A stretch of 64,000 nucleotides of DNA, from contig NZ_AP022565.1 of assembly GCF_010727325.1 (NCBI RefSeq), positions 1,364,001-1,428,000 on the forward strand. The letters run 5' to 3'. Positions 45,321-56,556 of this stretch are shown here, piece after piece; the stretch's first letter is position 1, and each line of letters starts with the position of its first letter. The translations under genes were made by a program, and so were the position numbers. The DNA comes from Mycolicibacterium alvei (lineage in GTDB: Bacteria; Actinomycetota; Actinomycetes; Mycobacteriales; Mycobacteriaceae). The notes beneath the pieces were generated by a model that worked only from the letters and a program-made list of their open reading frames with translations, was not told the DNA's origin and ran no database searches.

Positions 45321-47087
45321 GTGAGCAGATTGCGCCGCCACACCGGCAAGGCCATCAGCAGGGTGCTGGGTCTACCCGCGCCCACTACCGACTTCACCGT
45401 GCGGCACGGGCTGCGGATACCGATGCGCGACGGCGTCGAACTGATCGCCGACCACTACTCACCCGTCACCCAGGATCCCGCGGGCACCCTGCTGGTACGC
45501 GGACCGTACGGCCGTCGCTTCCCCTTCTCACCGCTGTTCGCGCAGGTGTATGCGTCGCGCGGCTATCACGTGGTGTTGCAGAGTGTGCGCGGCACCTTCG
45601 GCTCGGGCGGGCAGTTCACCCCGATGGTCCACGAAATGGCCGACGGTGCCGACACCGTGACCTGGCTGCGGGACCAGCCGTGGTTCACCGGCACGTTCGC
45701 CACCGCGGGCCTGTCCTACCTCGGCTTCACCCAGTGGGCGCTGCTGGCCGATCCACCGCCGGAGATGAAGGCCGCCGTCATCACCGTCGGTCCACACGAT
45801 TTCAGTGCCTCATCCTGGGGCACCGGCGCGTTCTCCCTCAACGATTTCCTCGGGTGGAGCGCGATGGTGGCCCGTCAGGAGGAAACCGGCCTGGTGCACG
45901 CGTTGACCCGGAAGCTTCGAGGGCCCGCGGAACTGGCCAGGGCGACCGCCGGACTGCCGATGGGTGCGGCCGGCCGTCAGTTGCTGGGCACCGGCGCGCC
46001 GTGGTTCGAATCCTGGTTGGAACATCCCGAACGCGACGATCCGTTCTGGGACCTGCTGCGGTTCGACGAGGCACTGCAGCAGGCCGAGGTGCCCATCCTG
46101 TTGCTCAGTGGATGGCAGGACCTGTTTGTGGATCAGACCCTGGAGCAGTACGCCCAGTTGCGCCGGCGAGGTGTCCCGGTGGCGTTGACGGTCGGTCCGT
46201 GGACGCACACCCAGCTGATGACCAGGGGCCTCACCACCGTGGTCGGCGAATCGCTGGACTGGCTGGGCGCTCACCTGGCGGGCGACGGCGCGGCAGACCG
46301 CACCGCCGTACGGATTCATGTCAACGGGCACGGCTGGATGGAGCTGGCCGACTGGCCGCCGGTCATGCCCGAGCACGAGTTGTTCCTGCAGCCGACGGGC
46401 CGGCTGGCGGCGGCCCCGCCGCCGGAGTCCGCGCTGCCGGCACACGACAGTCGCTCTTCGCGCGAGCGCTCATCCGAAACTCGCTCTTCGCGCGAGCGCT
46501 CATCCGAAACTCGCTCTTCGCGCGAGCGCTCATCCGAAACTCGCTCTTCGCGCGAGCGCTCATCGACCTTCACCTATGACCCCGCCGAGCCCACTCCGAC
46601 CGTCGGCGGCCGGCTGCTGGCCGCAGCCGGCGGATACCGCGACGACACTCGACTGGCCCGACGGAACGACGTGCTGACGTTCACCGGCGATCCGCTTCCG
46701 GCCGATCTGTATCTGGCCGGCAACCCCGTCGTAGAGCTGGCCCACAGCTGCGACAACCCGCATCACGACATCTTCGTCCGGATCGGTGAGGTGGATGCAA
46801 AAGGCCGGTCCCGCAACGTATCCGACGGGTTCCGCCGATTGAACGGCCACACCGGGCCGGTTCGGCTCGAGCTCGACGCCGTCGCGCACCGGTTCAGAGC
46901 CGGATCACGGATCCGGGTGCTCATCGCCGGCGGCTCACACCCACGCTTCGCCCGCAACCTGGGCACCGCCGAACCGGCGTTCTCCGGTTCCCAGCTGGTG
47001 CGGGCCACCCACACCGTGCATCACGGTCAGGGCGGGGTGTCCCGGGTGCTGCTGCCCGCCGGCCCGAAGCCGCCGTCAGCCGACTGA
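45321..47087 (+). CDS. CocE/NonD-family serine hydrolase with repeat insertion
   Basis: A 588-residue hydrolase of the CocE/X-Pro dipeptidyl peptidase S15 family (Rv2800 counterpart). The N-terminal catalytic domain contains RDGVELIADHYSPV, LLVRGPYGRRFP, the nucleophile region TAGLSYLGFTQWA (Ser), LLSGWQDLFVDQTLEQY (Asp) and VGPWTHTQLM (His). The C-terminal jelly-roll has NPVVELAHSCDNPHHDIFVRI and RIRVLIAGGSHPRFARN. Between the domains, residues about 378-415 are a fourfold decamer repeat RSSRERSSET, encoded by a 30-base tandem repeat. The GTG start at 45321 follows the DUF3558 gene by 32 bases. Confidence 0.9.
   Translation: MSRLRRHTGKAISRVLGLPAPTTDFTVRHGLRIPMRDGVELIADHYSPVTQDPAGTLLVRGPYGRRFPFSPLFAQVYASRGYHVVLQSVRGTFGSGGQFTPMVHEMADGADTVTWLRDQPWFTGTFATAGLSYLGFTQWALLADPPPEMKAAVITVGPHDFSASSWGTGAFSLNDFLGWSAMVARQEETGLVHALTRKLRGPAELARATAGLPMGAAGRQLLGTGAPWFESWLEHPERDDPFWDLLRFDEALQQAEVPILLLSGWQDLFVDQTLEQYAQLRRRGVPVALTVGPWTHTQLMTRGLTTVVGESLDWLGAHLAGDGAADRTAVRIHVNGHGWMELADWPPVMPEHELFLQPTGRLAAAPPPESALPAHDSRSSRERSSETRSSRERSSETRSSRERSSETRSSRERSSTFTYDPAEPTPTVGGRLLAAAGGYRDDTRLARRNDVLTFTGDPLPADLYLAGNPVVELAHSCDNPHHDIFVRIGEVDAKGRSRNVSDGFRRLNGHTGPVRLELDAVAHRFRAGSRIRVLIAGGSHPRFARNLGTAEPAFSGSQLVRATHTVHHGQGGVSRVLLPAGPKPPSAD
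46451..46564. repeat. 30-base tandem repeat, 3.8 copies, in frame
   Basis: Three exact 30-base units and one 24-base partial unit run from 46451 to 46564 without a single difference. The unit contains the palindrome GAGCGCTC and is a multiple of three, so the hydrolase frame is kept and gains a Ser/Arg/Glu-rich insert. Exact identity points to very recent expansion or replication slippage. Copy number probably varies between strains. Confidence 0.95.
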
Positions 47088-47627
47088 GGTTCGCACCCGC
47101 TCGGCGACGTCGTGCAGCATCGCGTCGTCGTACACCGGCGGGCCCCAGTCCGCCTGCACGGGCAGATCGAGCCAGCTCTTGCACCCGGCGAATTCGGGCG
47201 TGCGGGCCAGCCGGATCGGCGTGCGCAACGGGGCCACCTGGACCACCATCACCGTCAGTCGGTGCCTGGGGCGAAAGTCGATCCGGTCGGCCCTGATCGA
47301 ATCGGCACTCCAGATGTGCAGATCGGCGAGTTCATCGATCGACTCGGTGCGGTTGACCTCCACCGCTGCGACAACTTTCGCCCCCGCTCGAATGATCACA
47401 GCGTCGTCGGCGCTGTCCTGCCCGGCAGCCTGGAGCAGGTCGCGGTGCTCGGGCCGTACCCGTTCGGCATGGCTGTGCGCGATCGTCGGGAACAGGATGA
47501 ACTCCGGTGCGGCCACCGCGAACCGCTTCTCGTGGATGCCGCCCTTGCGCAGCAGCACGGTCTGGCGGCCGTCGAGCAGGGCGTGGACCGCCGCGCTCCA
47601 CTCCTTCAGCGCCGGCGTCTGCGTCAC
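47076..47627 (-). CDS. DUF1802 family protein
   Basis: A 183-residue protein with the DUF1802 opening ALKEWSAAVHALLDGRQTVLLRKGGIHEKRF and FILFPTIAHSHAERVRPE. These features resemble nucleic-acid-associated or restriction-like uncharacterised proteins of many bacteria; no function is known. The GTG at 47627 overlaps the DUF2277 stop (GTGA). Its 3' end overlaps the 3' end of the CocE-type gene by 12 bases on the opposite strand, so the two transcripts converge. Confidence 0.82.
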   Translation of the reverse strand: MTQTPALKEWSAAVHALLDGRQTVLLRKGGIHEKRFAVAAPEFILFPTIAHSHAERVRPEHRDLLQAAGQDSADDAVIIRAGAKVVAAVEVNRTESIDELADLHIWSADSIRADRIDFRPRHRLTVMVVQVAPLRTPIRLARTPEFAGCKSWLDLPVQADWGPPVYDDAMLHDVAERVRTSVG

Positions 47628-47890
47628 TGTGCAGCCAGGCGGGCCCGGACCTCGGGACGCCGCAGCGGCGGAACGGTCTTGGGCGGCTGGCGGCGCGGAG
47701 CCAGCCCGTCGAGCAGCCGGGTGGTGGTGGCTGTGACTTCGGCGACGGCAGCCTCGAACGCCTCGATGTTGGCCCCGGTCGGGCGGGTGATTCCGCTGAC
47801 CTTGCGCACGTACTGGCGCGCCGCGGCCTCGATCTCTTCGTCGGTGGCGGCGGGATCCAGCCCCCGCAGCTCGGTGATGTTGCGGCACAT
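47624..47890 (-). CDS. DUF2277 family protein
   Basis: An 88-residue protein starting MCRNITELRGLDPAATDEE, with AARQYVRKVSGITRPTGANIEAFEAAV, both typical of DUF2277. It is all-helical, and the second-position cysteine is conserved in the family; function is unknown. It forms a two-gene unit with the DUF1802 gene, and its start lies 45 bases from the divergent echA16. Confidence 0.85.
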   Translation of the reverse strand: MCRNITELRGLDPAATDEEIEAAARQYVRKVSGITRPTGANIEAFEAAVAEVTATTTRLLDGLAPRRQPPKTVPPLRRPEVRARLAAQ

Positions 47891-47935
47891 GACACCCACG
47901 ATAGGCGCGTCGGGTGCGCCGGATAGCGTGAGCGG

Positions 47936-48703
47936 ATGACCGATCCCGTACTGCTCGTCGACACCACCGACCGGGTTCGCACGCTGACCCTGAACCGGCC
48001 CCGGTCGCGCAATGCGCTCTCGACGCAGCTGCGCACGGACTTCTACGGTGCGCTGCGCACCGCGCAGGCCGACGACGATGTCGACGTGGTGATCCTCACC
48101 GGGGCCGATCCGGTGTTCTGCGCCGGCCTGGATCTCAAAGAACTCGGCGACACCACCGAATTGCCCGACATCTCCCCCAAATGGCCCTCCATGACCAAGC
48201 CGGTGATCGGTGCCATCAACGGTGCCGCGGTCACCGGGGGCCTGGAATTGGCGCTCTACTGCGACATCCTGATCGCCTCCGAGCAGGCCAAGTTCGCCGA
48301 CACCCACGCCCGCGTCGGGCTGCTGCCGACCTGGGGTCTGAGCGTACGGCTGCCGCAGAAGGTCGGCGTAGGTCTGGCCCGGCGGATGAGCCTCACCGGC
48401 GACTACCTCTCGGCCGCCGAGGCGCTGCGCGCCGGGCTGGTCACCGAGGTGGTTGCCCACGACGAGCTACTGCCCACCGCCCGGCGGATGGCCGCCTCGA
48501 TCGTCGCGAACAATCAAGCCGCAGTCCGGGCCCTGCTCGCCTCGTATCACCGCATCGACGCGTCTCAGACCGATCAGGGCCTCTGGATCGAAGCGGCCTC
48601 GGCGCGCGAGTGGATGGCGACGGCAACCGGTGACGACATCGCCGCCAATCGCAGCGCCGTGATGGAACGGGGACGTTCCCAGGTGGGCAAGGTTGAACCA
48701 TGA
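47936..48703 (+). CDS. echA16: Enoyl-CoA hydratase-family protein EchA16
   Basis: A 255-residue crotonase-fold protein, syntenic with Rv2831. Oxyanion segments are FCAGLDLKELG and GAAVTGGLELALYCD. The two catalytic glutamates of true hydratases are not in place: the regions read ADTHARVGLLPTWGLS and LARRMSLTGDY. Its real reaction is therefore unclear; crotonase relatives include isomerases, thioesterases and decarboxylases. The stop overlaps the ATG of the methyltransferase gene (ATGA), so both are expressed together. Confidence 0.88.
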   Translation: MTDPVLLVDTTDRVRTLTLNRPRSRNALSTQLRTDFYGALRTAQADDDVDVVILTGADPVFCAGLDLKELGDTTELPDISPKWPSMTKPVIGAINGAAVTGGLELALYCDILIASEQAKFADTHARVGLLPTWGLSVRLPQKVGVGLARRMSLTGDYLSAAEALRAGLVTEVVAHDELLPTARRMAASIVANNQAAVRALLASYHRIDASQTDQGLWIEAASAREWMATATGDDIAANRSAVMERGRSQVGKVEP

Positions 48704-49314
48704 AAGACCCATCCGCCGCGATCAATCACCATGCCGACCACCCCGGTTTCTCCGGTGTCACCGGGGTGCTGTGCGGGCTGGCCTTCCTCCTGGTGGGCCG
48801 GAAAAAAGCCAGGTTGGCCGCCGACACTGCGCAGGTCTCGTCACAAGACCACATCGTGGATGTGGGATGCGGACCGGGCACCGCTGCCCGAGTGGCGGCC
48901 CGCCGCGGTGCGCGAGTGACAGGCGTCGACCCCGCGTCGACCATGCTGCGCATCGCGCGCCTGATCACGCCGAGGCGCGCCCCGATCACCTGGAGTGAGG
49001 GCACCGCCGAATCCCTGCCGGTGACGGACGGTTCGGCGACGGTCGTGTGGGCGTTGGCCACGGTGCACCATTGGCAGGATGTCGACAAGGCGGTTGCCGA
49101 GGCCCGCCGCGTGCTGGCGCCGGGCGGGCGGCTGATCGCGATCGAACGCCAATCACCCGACGGGGCCACCGGATTGGCCAGTCACGGTTGGACCCGGCAG
49201 CAGGCCGAGTCGTTCGGTGCGTTGTGCCGCGACACCGGCTTCGGCGACGTGTCCGTAGCCGAGCACGGCGGCGGCAAGCAGGCCGCATGGGTGGTCAGCG
49301 GTACGCGCCGGTGA
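48700..49314 (+). CDS. Class I SAM-dependent methyltransferase
   Basis: A 204-residue methyltransferase of the UbiE/type 11 group. SAM-binding motif I is VDVGCGPGTAARVAAR, followed by VTGVDPASTMLRIAR, GTAESLPVTDGSATVVWALATVHHW (motif II/III) and RVLAPGGRLIAIER. A short N-terminal hydrophobic patch (GVLCGLAFLLVG) may dock it to the membrane or a lipid substrate. It is coupled to echA16 and convergent with dinF. The methyl acceptor is unknown. Confidence 0.85.
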   Translation: MKDPSAAINHHADHPGFSGVTGVLCGLAFLLVGRKKARLAADTAQVSSQDHIVDVGCGPGTAARVAARRGARVTGVDPASTMLRIARLITPRRAPITWSEGTAESLPVTDGSATVVWALATVHHWQDVDKAVAEARRVLAPGGRLIAIERQSPDGATGLASHGWTRQQAESFGALCRDTGFGDVSVAEHGGGKQAAWVVSGTRR

Positions 49315-49315
49315 C

Positions 49316-50650
49316 CTAGACGCTCCCCGGCACCAGCCAACGACCCGAGAACGCCCGCCAGCCGACGAAGATCAACCGCAGCACCATGAACGTGCTCAGC
49401 CCCGACCAGATGCCGAACAGACCCCAGCCGTAGGCGAGCGACAACCAGATCAGCGGCAGGAAGCCGACCAACGCGCTGGCCAGGGTGGCGTTGCGCATGA
49501 ATTTGGCGTCGCCCGCACCCAACAGCACCCCGTCGAGGGCGAAGACGATTCCCGCCACGGGCAATTGGGCCACCAGGAACCACCACGGGACCCTGATCGC
49601 GGCCAGCACCGATTCGTCGTCGGTGAACACCGACGGCAGCACCGAGGAACCAACAGCGAACACCAGCGCCAGCACCACACCGGCCATCGTGGAGAACAGC
49701 GTCACCCGCCAGGCCACGCTCTTGGCATGCGCCAGTTGGCCCGCACCCAACGTCGCGCCCACGAGTGACTGCGCGGCGATGGCCAGTGAATCCAGCACCA
49801 GCGCAAGGAAACTCCACACCTGTAGAACAACCTGATGGGCCGCCACGGCCGCCGCGCCGAACCGCGCCGCAACGGCACCGGCCGACAGGAAGCAGGCCTG
49901 GAACGCCATCGATCGCAACAGCAGATCCCGGCCCATGGTCAACTGGGCGCGCAGCACCGCGGGCTGAACCCGTAGCGGGACCTTCTCGATCACCAGGGCA
50001 CGCAGAAACAGAAGTGCCGCCACCCACTGGCCCGTCACGTTGGCCACTGCCGACCCGGCCAGCTCCAACCGCGGCAGGCCCAGCCAGCCGTAGACCAGCA
50101 GCGGACACAGCACCGCCGACACGGCGAACCCGAACACCACGTAGCGCAGCGGCCGGACGGTGTCCTGTACGCCACGCATCCAGCCGTTGCCGGCCAGCGA
50201 CACCAGGATCGCCGGGGCGGCCAGGATGGCTGTGCGAAGCCAGGGCAGCGCGGCGTCCGCGATGTCGGAACGCCCGGCGATCACCGACAGCAGCGGCACC
50301 CCCGCGGCCTGCACCACCGCGATGATCAGCACCCCCAAGCCGAGGGCCAACCAGGTGGCCTGCACGCCTTCGCCGACCGCGGACCGCCGATCACCCGCCC
50401 CGAACATCCTGGCCGAGCGTGCCGTGGTGCCGTAGGACAGGAAGGTCCCCTGCGAGTTGACGAGGCCGAGGATCAGGCCACCGATGGCCAGTCCGGCCAG
50501 GCTGAGTGCACCCAACCGCCCGACGATCGCGATATCGAACAGGAGGTAGAGGGGCTCGGCGGCCAGCACACCCAACGCCGGAAACGCCAGGCCGGCGATG
50601 CGGCGGGTGGTGGCCGGTGTGACCGGAATGTCCCCTTCCGGCTCAACCAT
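49316..50650 (-). CDS. dinF: MATE-family transporter DinF
   Basis: A 444-residue multidrug and toxic-compound extrusion family protein with about 12 transmembrane helices, counterpart of Rv2836c. The first helices carry GLAFPALGVLAAEPLYLLFDIAIVGRLG, typical of MATE N-lobes, and the repeat of this pattern appears in the second half (LLLRSMAFQACFLSAGAVAARFG). It likely exports organic cations or toxic compounds using Na+ or H+. It follows nrnA by 23 bases in the rimP-nusA-infB-rbfA direction and probably ends that operon. Confidence 0.9.
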   Translation of the reverse strand: MVEPEGDIPVTPATTRRIAGLAFPALGVLAAEPLYLLFDIAIVGRLGALSLAGLAIGGLILGLVNSQGTFLSYGTTARSARMFGAGDRRSAVGEGVQATWLALGLGVLIIAVVQAAGVPLLSVIAGRSDIADAALPWLRTAILAAPAILVSLAGNGWMRGVQDTVRPLRYVVFGFAVSAVLCPLLVYGWLGLPRLELAGSAVANVTGQWVAALLFLRALVIEKVPLRVQPAVLRAQLTMGRDLLLRSMAFQACFLSAGAVAARFGAAAVAAHQVVLQVWSFLALVLDSLAIAAQSLVGATLGAGQLAHAKSVAWRVTLFSTMAGVVLALVFAVGSSVLPSVFTDDESVLAAIRVPWWFLVAQLPVAGIVFALDGVLLGAGDAKFMRNATLASALVGFLPLIWLSLAYGWGLFGIWSGLSTFMVLRLIFVGWRAFSGRWLVPGSV

Positions 50651-50673
50651 GGGACCGGTCGACCATCGGACGG

Positions 50674-52174
<1,501 letters not shown>

Positions 52175-52208
52175 GATGCTCCTCACGCAAGCGTTCGTCG
52201 GCCATCGT

Positions 52209-55019
52209 TTAGGTACGTACCTTTTCCACGAGCTCGTACGTCTCGACGACGTCGCCTTCCTTGATATCGGAGTAGGTCAGCGTCAGACCGCACTCGTAAC
52301 CCTCGCGCACCTCGGTGGCATCGTCCTTCTCACGCTTGAGCGAGGACACCGTGAGGTTCTGCGCGACGACGACGTTGTCCCGCAGCAACCGGGCCTTGGC
52401 ATTGCGCCGCATGATGCCCGACTGCACGAGGCAACCGGCGATGTTGCCGACCTTCGACGACCGGAAGATGGCGCGGATCTCGGCGCGGCCGAGCTCCTTC
52501 TCCTCGTAGACCGGTTTGAGCATGCCCTTGAGGGCCTTCTCGATCTCGTCGATGGCCTGGTAGATCACCGAGTAGTAGCGGATCTCCACACCCTCGCGGT
52601 TCGCCAGCTCGGTCGCCTTGCCCTCGGCTCGAACGTTGAACCCGATGATGATCGCGTCCGAGGCCGATGCCAGGTTGACGTTGGTCTCGGTGACACCACC
52701 GACACCGCGGTCGATGACCCGCAGCTCCACTTCGTCGTCGATCTCGATACCCATCAAGGCTTCCTCGAGGGCTTCGACCGTACCGGCGTTGTCGCCCTTG
52801 AGGATCAGGTTCAGCTGGCTGGTTTCCTTCAGTGCCGAATCCAGGTCTTCCAGGCTGATCCGCTTGCGGCTGCGTGCCGCCAGCGCGTTGCGCTTGCGCG
52901 CGCTGCGCCGGTCGGCGATCTGGCGGGCGATGCGGTCCTCGTCGACAACCAGGAAGTTGTCACCGGCACCGGGCACCGACGTGAAGCCGATGACCTGGAC
53001 CGGACGCGAGGGCAGGGCCTCTTCGACGTCCTCGCCGTGTTCGTCGACCATGCGGCGGACGCGACCGTAGGCATCGCCGGCCACCACCGAGTCGCCGACA
53101 CGCAGGGTGCCGCGCTGGATGAGCACCGTGGCCACCGGGCCGCGACCGCGGTCCAGGTGCGCCTCGATCGCCACACCCTGGGCCTCCATGTCGGGGTTGG
53201 CCCGCAGGTCCAGGGATGCGTCGGCGGTCAGTACGACCGCTTCCAGCAGCGCCTCGATGTTGGTGCCCTGCTTGGCGGAGATGTCGACGAACATGGTCTC
53301 GCCGCCGTACTCCTCGGCCACCAGGTTGTACTCGGTCAGCTGCGCCCGGATCTTGGCCGGGTCGGCGCCTTCCTTGTCGATCTTGTTGACCGCCACCACG
53401 ATCGGCACGTCAGCAGCCTGCGCGTGGTTGATCGCCTCCACCGTCTGCGGCATGACGCCGTCGTCGGCCGCGACCACCAGGATCGCGATGTCGGTGGCCT
53501 TGGCACCGCGGGCACGCATGGCGGTGAACGCCTCGTGACCCGGGGTGTCAATGAAGGTGATCGGGCGGACGTTGCCGTCCAGATCGACCTCGACCTGGTA
53601 AGCGCCGATGTGCTGCGTGATACCGCCGGCCTCGCCCTCACGGACGGTGGCGTTGCGGATGGTGTCCAGCAGTCGGGTCTTGCCGTGGTCGACGTGACCC
53701 ATGACCGTGACCACCGGCGGGCGGAACTCGAGGTCGTCCTCGTCGCCCTCGTCCTCGCCGTAGGTGAGGTCGAAGGACTGCAGCAGTTCACGGTCCTCGT
53801 CCTCGGGCGAGACGACCTGAACCTTGAAGTTCATCTCGCTGCCGAGCAGCTCCAGGGTGTCGTCACCGACCGACTGGGTCGCGGTGACCATCTCGCCGAG
53901 GTTGAACAGCGCCTGGACCAGTGCGGCCGGGTTGGCGTCGATCTTCTCGGCGAAGTCGCTCAGCGACGCGCCGCGGGCCAGCCGGATGGTCTCGCCGTTG
54001 CCCTTGGGCAACCGGACACCACCGACGACGGGCGCCTGCATGTTCTCGTATTCGGCGCGTTTCGCCCGCTTCGACTTACGGCCGCGCTTGGGGGCGCCGC
54101 CGGGACGACCGAACGCGCCCGCGGCACCGCCACGCTGGCCGGGACGGCCACCGCCGCCACCACCACCGGGACGACCGCGGAATCCACCGGCCGCTGCACC
54201 ACCGGCACCGGCACCTGCACCTGCGCCGGCACCACCACCGCGGTAGTTACCGCCGCCGCCACCACCCGGACGAGCACCCTGACCGGCACCGCCGGGACGG
54301 GGGCCACCACCGGGACGCGGACCGGGGCGTGGGCCACCACGGCCCGGAGCACCGGCACCGGCCGCCGGACGCGGCGGCATGTTGCCGGGCGACGGACGTG
54401 GGCCACCGCCGGGGCGCGGAGCGCCGGGGCGGGGCTGCGGACGCGGGATGGGCCGCTCTACCGGCTGCTGCGAGGAGAACGGGTTGTTGCCGACACGCGG
54501 GGCCCGCGGCGCAGGCTTCGGGGCGCCCGAAGCCGGACCGGGACGCGGGCCGGGGGTGGCAGGCCGGGGACCGGGAGTTGCGTCCGGAGCGGGCGCGGCC
54601 GGTTCACTGGGCGCAACGGCAGCCGGTTCACTAGGCGCGGCCGGAGCCTGTGGAGCCGCCGGCTTGGGGGCGGCGGGACGAGCCGGAGCAACCGGGGCTG
54701 CCTCGGCAGCCGGAGCCTGCGGTTCGACCGCCGGCGCCGCGGGGGCGGCGGGTTTCGCCGGTGCCGGCTTGGCCGGAGCACCGGGCTTGGGCGCCGCGGG
54801 CGCTGCAGCGCTGCCCTGCGGGCGGGGCTGGTCGTCGGGCTTTTTACCGCCGGCCTTGCTGCCGAAAGATTCGCGCAACCGACGCGCAACCGGCGCCTCC
54901 ACTGTGGAGGACGCCGACTTGACGAACTCGCCCTGCTCCTTGAGCTTGCCTAAGAGTTCCTTGCTGGTGACACCGAGTTCCTTCGCCAACTCGTGCACAC
55001 GGGCCTTACCTGCTGCCAC
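52209..55019 (-). CDS. infB: Translation initiation factor IF-2
   Basis: A GTPase of 936 residues that brings initiator tRNA to the 30S subunit. The N-terminal IF2N domain ([19 protein letters not shown]) is followed by a long Pro/Ala/Gly/Arg-rich linker (about residues 60-330). The latter half of the linker is a Gly/Arg-rich tract of RGG-like blocks. The G domain has [10 protein letters not shown] (G1, near residue 440), DTPGHEAF (G3) and NKIDKEG (G4). Domains II, III and C2 complete it. The first residues are MAAGKARV. Confidence 0.98.
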   Translation of the reverse strand: MAAGKARVHELAKELGVTSKELLGKLKEQGEFVKSASSTVEAPVARRLRESFGSKAGGKKPDDQPRPQGSAAAPAAPKPGAPAKPAPAKPAAPAAPAVEPQAPAAEAAPVAPARPAAPKPAAPQAPAAPSEPAAVAPSEPAAPAPDATPGPRPATPGPRPGPASGAPKPAPRAPRVGNNPFSSQQPVERPIPRPQPRPGAPRPGGGPRPSPGNMPPRPAAGAGAPGRGGPRPGPRPGGGPRPGGAGQGARPGGGGGGNYRGGGAGAGAGAGAGGAAAGGFRGRPGGGGGGGRPGQRGGAAGAFGRPGGAPKRGRKSKRAKRAEYENMQAPVVGGVRLPKGNGETIRLARGASLSDFAEKIDANPAALVQALFNLGEMVTATQSVGDDTLELLGSEMNFKVQVVSPEDEDRELLQSFDLTYGEDEGDEDDLEFRPPVVTVMGHVDHGKTRLLDTIRNATVREGEAGGITQHIGAYQVEVDLDGNVRPITFIDTPGHEAFTAMRARGAKATDIAILVVAADDGVMPQTVEAINHAQAADVPIVVAVNKIDKEGADPAKIRAQLTEYNLVAEEYGGETMFVDISAKQGTNIEALLEAVVLTADASLDLRANPDMEAQGVAIEAHLDRGRGPVATVLIQRGTLRVGDSVVAGDAYGRVRRMVDEHGEDVEEALPSRPVQVIGFTSVPGAGDNFLVVDEDRIARQIADRRSARKRNALAARSRKRISLEDLDSALKETSQLNLILKGDNAGTVEALEEALMGIEIDDEVELRVIDRGVGGVTETNVNLASASDAIIIGFNVRAEGKATELANREGVEIRYYSVIYQAIDEIEKALKGMLKPVYEEKELGRAEIRAIFRSSKVGNIAGCLVQSGIMRRNAKARLLRDNVVVAQNLTVSSLKREKDDATEVREGYECGLTLTYSDIKEGDVVETYELVEKVRT

Positions 55020-55098
55020 TACATCTCCTCGTCTAGAGGCAACAGCGGTGGTAGGCGCCGCGCCTCGGGTTTAGCTATGACGCATGGTCATCGGGACT

Positions 55099-55476
55099 TC
55101 ACGGTGTGCTCATGTTCTTCGCTACCTGTTCTGTTGCCGGGGTGTCGGGCCCGTCGAGGTCGATCTTCTCGACGTACTCGATCACCGCGGATGTATCCGG
55201 TGAACCGGTGAGTCGCAACGCTCGGACGAAGGCTCGTCGCTTCACTGCCATCTGTGCGCACTGCTGGTCGGGGTGCAGCCACGCACCACGCCCAGGCAGG
55301 CTTGCCGCGGGGTCAACGGTTACGGAACTCGTCCCGTTCCCGTCGGTCACCGCAACCACTCGGAGCAACTCGGCGGCCAACTCTCGCTTCCGACACCCGA
55401 TGCAGGTCCGCACTGGTCCGACAGAAATGTCGGAGGTGCTTCGCTGCGTCAGAGTCGGAGTCTCGCGCTGGATCAC
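55099..55476 (-). CDS. ylxR: YlxR-type RNA-binding regulator
   Basis: A small DUF448/YlxR protein between nusA and infB, as in most bacteria. The family signature is VRTCIGCRKRELAAELLRVV with the GCR motif, followed by LPGRGAWLHPDQQC and AVKRRAFVRAL, an RNA- or nucleoid-binding basic surface. YlxR proteins have been reported to regulate RNase P activity or transcription in other bacteria. The longest frame starts at a GTG (55476, 125 residues). A GTG at 55413 would start at the family core VRTCIGC. Neither has a clear ribosome site. Confidence 0.9.
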   Translation of the reverse strand: MIQRETPTLTQRSTSDISVGPVRTCIGCRKRELAAELLRVVAVTDGNGTSSVTVDPAASLPGRGAWLHPDQQCAQMAVKRRAFVRALRLTGSPDTSAVIEYVEKIDLDGPDTPATEQVAKNMSTP

Positions 55477-55527
55477 GGCTGAGTCTACCGCCCCGAGGCC
55501 TATGGTCCGAACCGCCGGTCACTACCG

Positions 55528-56556
55528 TCAATCGTGCACCGCCCCGGGCCGGACATCTTGGTCGGGCTGCGGCGCCGCATCGCTGCGGATATCGATCCGC
55601 CAACCGGTCAACCGGGCCGCCAACCTGGCGTTTTGCCCTTCCTTGCCGATCGCCAGGGAAAGCTGGAAGTCCGGCACGATCACCCGCGCCGCGCGCGCAG
55701 CCTCGTCGATCACCGATACCGAGACGACCTTGGCTGGTGAAAGTGCGTTGGCGACGAACCGGGCGGGGTCCTCGTCGTAATCGATGATGTCGATCTTCTC
55801 GCCGGACAGTTCGCTCATCACATTGCGCACGCGCTGGCCCATGGGGCCGATACACGCGCCCTTCGCGTTCAGTCCGGAGACCCGCGAGGCGACCGCGATC
55901 TTGGACCGGTGCCCGGCCTCCCGGGCGACCGCCACGATCTCCACCGACCCGTCGGCGATCTCGGGTACCTCCAACGAGAACAGCTTGCGGACCAGGTTCG
56001 GGTGCGTGCGTGACAGCGTGATCAACGGCTCACGGGCGCCCCGGGAAACACCGACGACGTAGCAACGCAGCCGGTCGCCGTGCTCGTAGCGCTCCCCCGG
56101 CACCTGCTCGGCACTGGGGATCACGCCTTCGGATCCCTTGGTCTCGCTGCCCATCCGTACGACGACCAGGCCGCGTGCATTGGCCCGGGCATCGCGCTGG
56201 ATGACCCCGGCAACGATGTCGCCCTCGTGCGCCGCGAACTCCCCGTAGGTCTTCTCGTTCTCCGCGTCGCGCAACCGCTGCAAGATCACCTGACGGGCCG
56301 TCGTCGCCGCGATCCTGCCGAATCCCTCGGGCGTGTCATCCCATTCGTGCAGCACATTGCCGTCGGCATCGGTCTGACGGGCCATCACCTTGACCACACC
56401 GGTCTTACGGTCGATGTCGATATGCGCGTCGGGCTCGTGCCCCTCGGTATGGCGATACGCGGTGAGCAACGCCGATTTGATGGTCTCGACGACCACATCC
56501 ACCGTGATGCCCTTGTCGGCCTCGATGGCATGCAGCGCCGCCATGTCGATGTTCAT
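55528..56556 (-). CDS. nusA: Transcription termination/antitermination factor NusA
   Basis: Modulates RNA polymerase pausing, termination and rRNA antitermination. The 342 residues contain the polymerase-binding N-terminal domain ([23 protein letters not shown]). An S1 domain follows ([25 protein letters not shown]), then two KH domains ([27 protein letters not shown] and [24 protein letters not shown]). It lacks the C-terminal acidic repeats of enterobacterial NusA, as usual in actinobacteria. It overlaps rimP upstream by four bases. Confidence 0.97.
   Translation of the reverse strand: MNIDMAALHAIEADKGITVDVVVETIKSALLTAYRHTEGHEPDAHIDIDRKTGVVKVMARQTDADGNVLHEWDDTPEGFGRIAATTARQVILQRLRDAENEKTYGEFAAHEGDIVAGVIQRDARANARGLVVVRMGSETKGSEGVIPSAEQVPGERYEHGDRLRCYVVGVSRGAREPLITLSRTHPNLVRKLFSLEVPEIADGSVEIVAVAREAGHRSKIAVASRVSGLNAKGACIGPMGQRVRNVMSELSGEKIDIIDYDEDPARFVANALSPAKVVSVSVIDEAARAARVIVPDFQLSLAIGKEGQNARLAARLTGWRIDIRSDAAPQPDQDVRPGAVHD

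Noticed and set aside
46451..46564. Possible CRISPR array
   Set aside because: The 30-base units are directly joined with no spacers and lie in frame within a gene; no cas genes are present.
46316..46573. Minus-strand frame with a repeated SREERVSDER peptide
   Set aside because: It only reads the antisense of the tandem repeat inside the CocE-type hydrolase.
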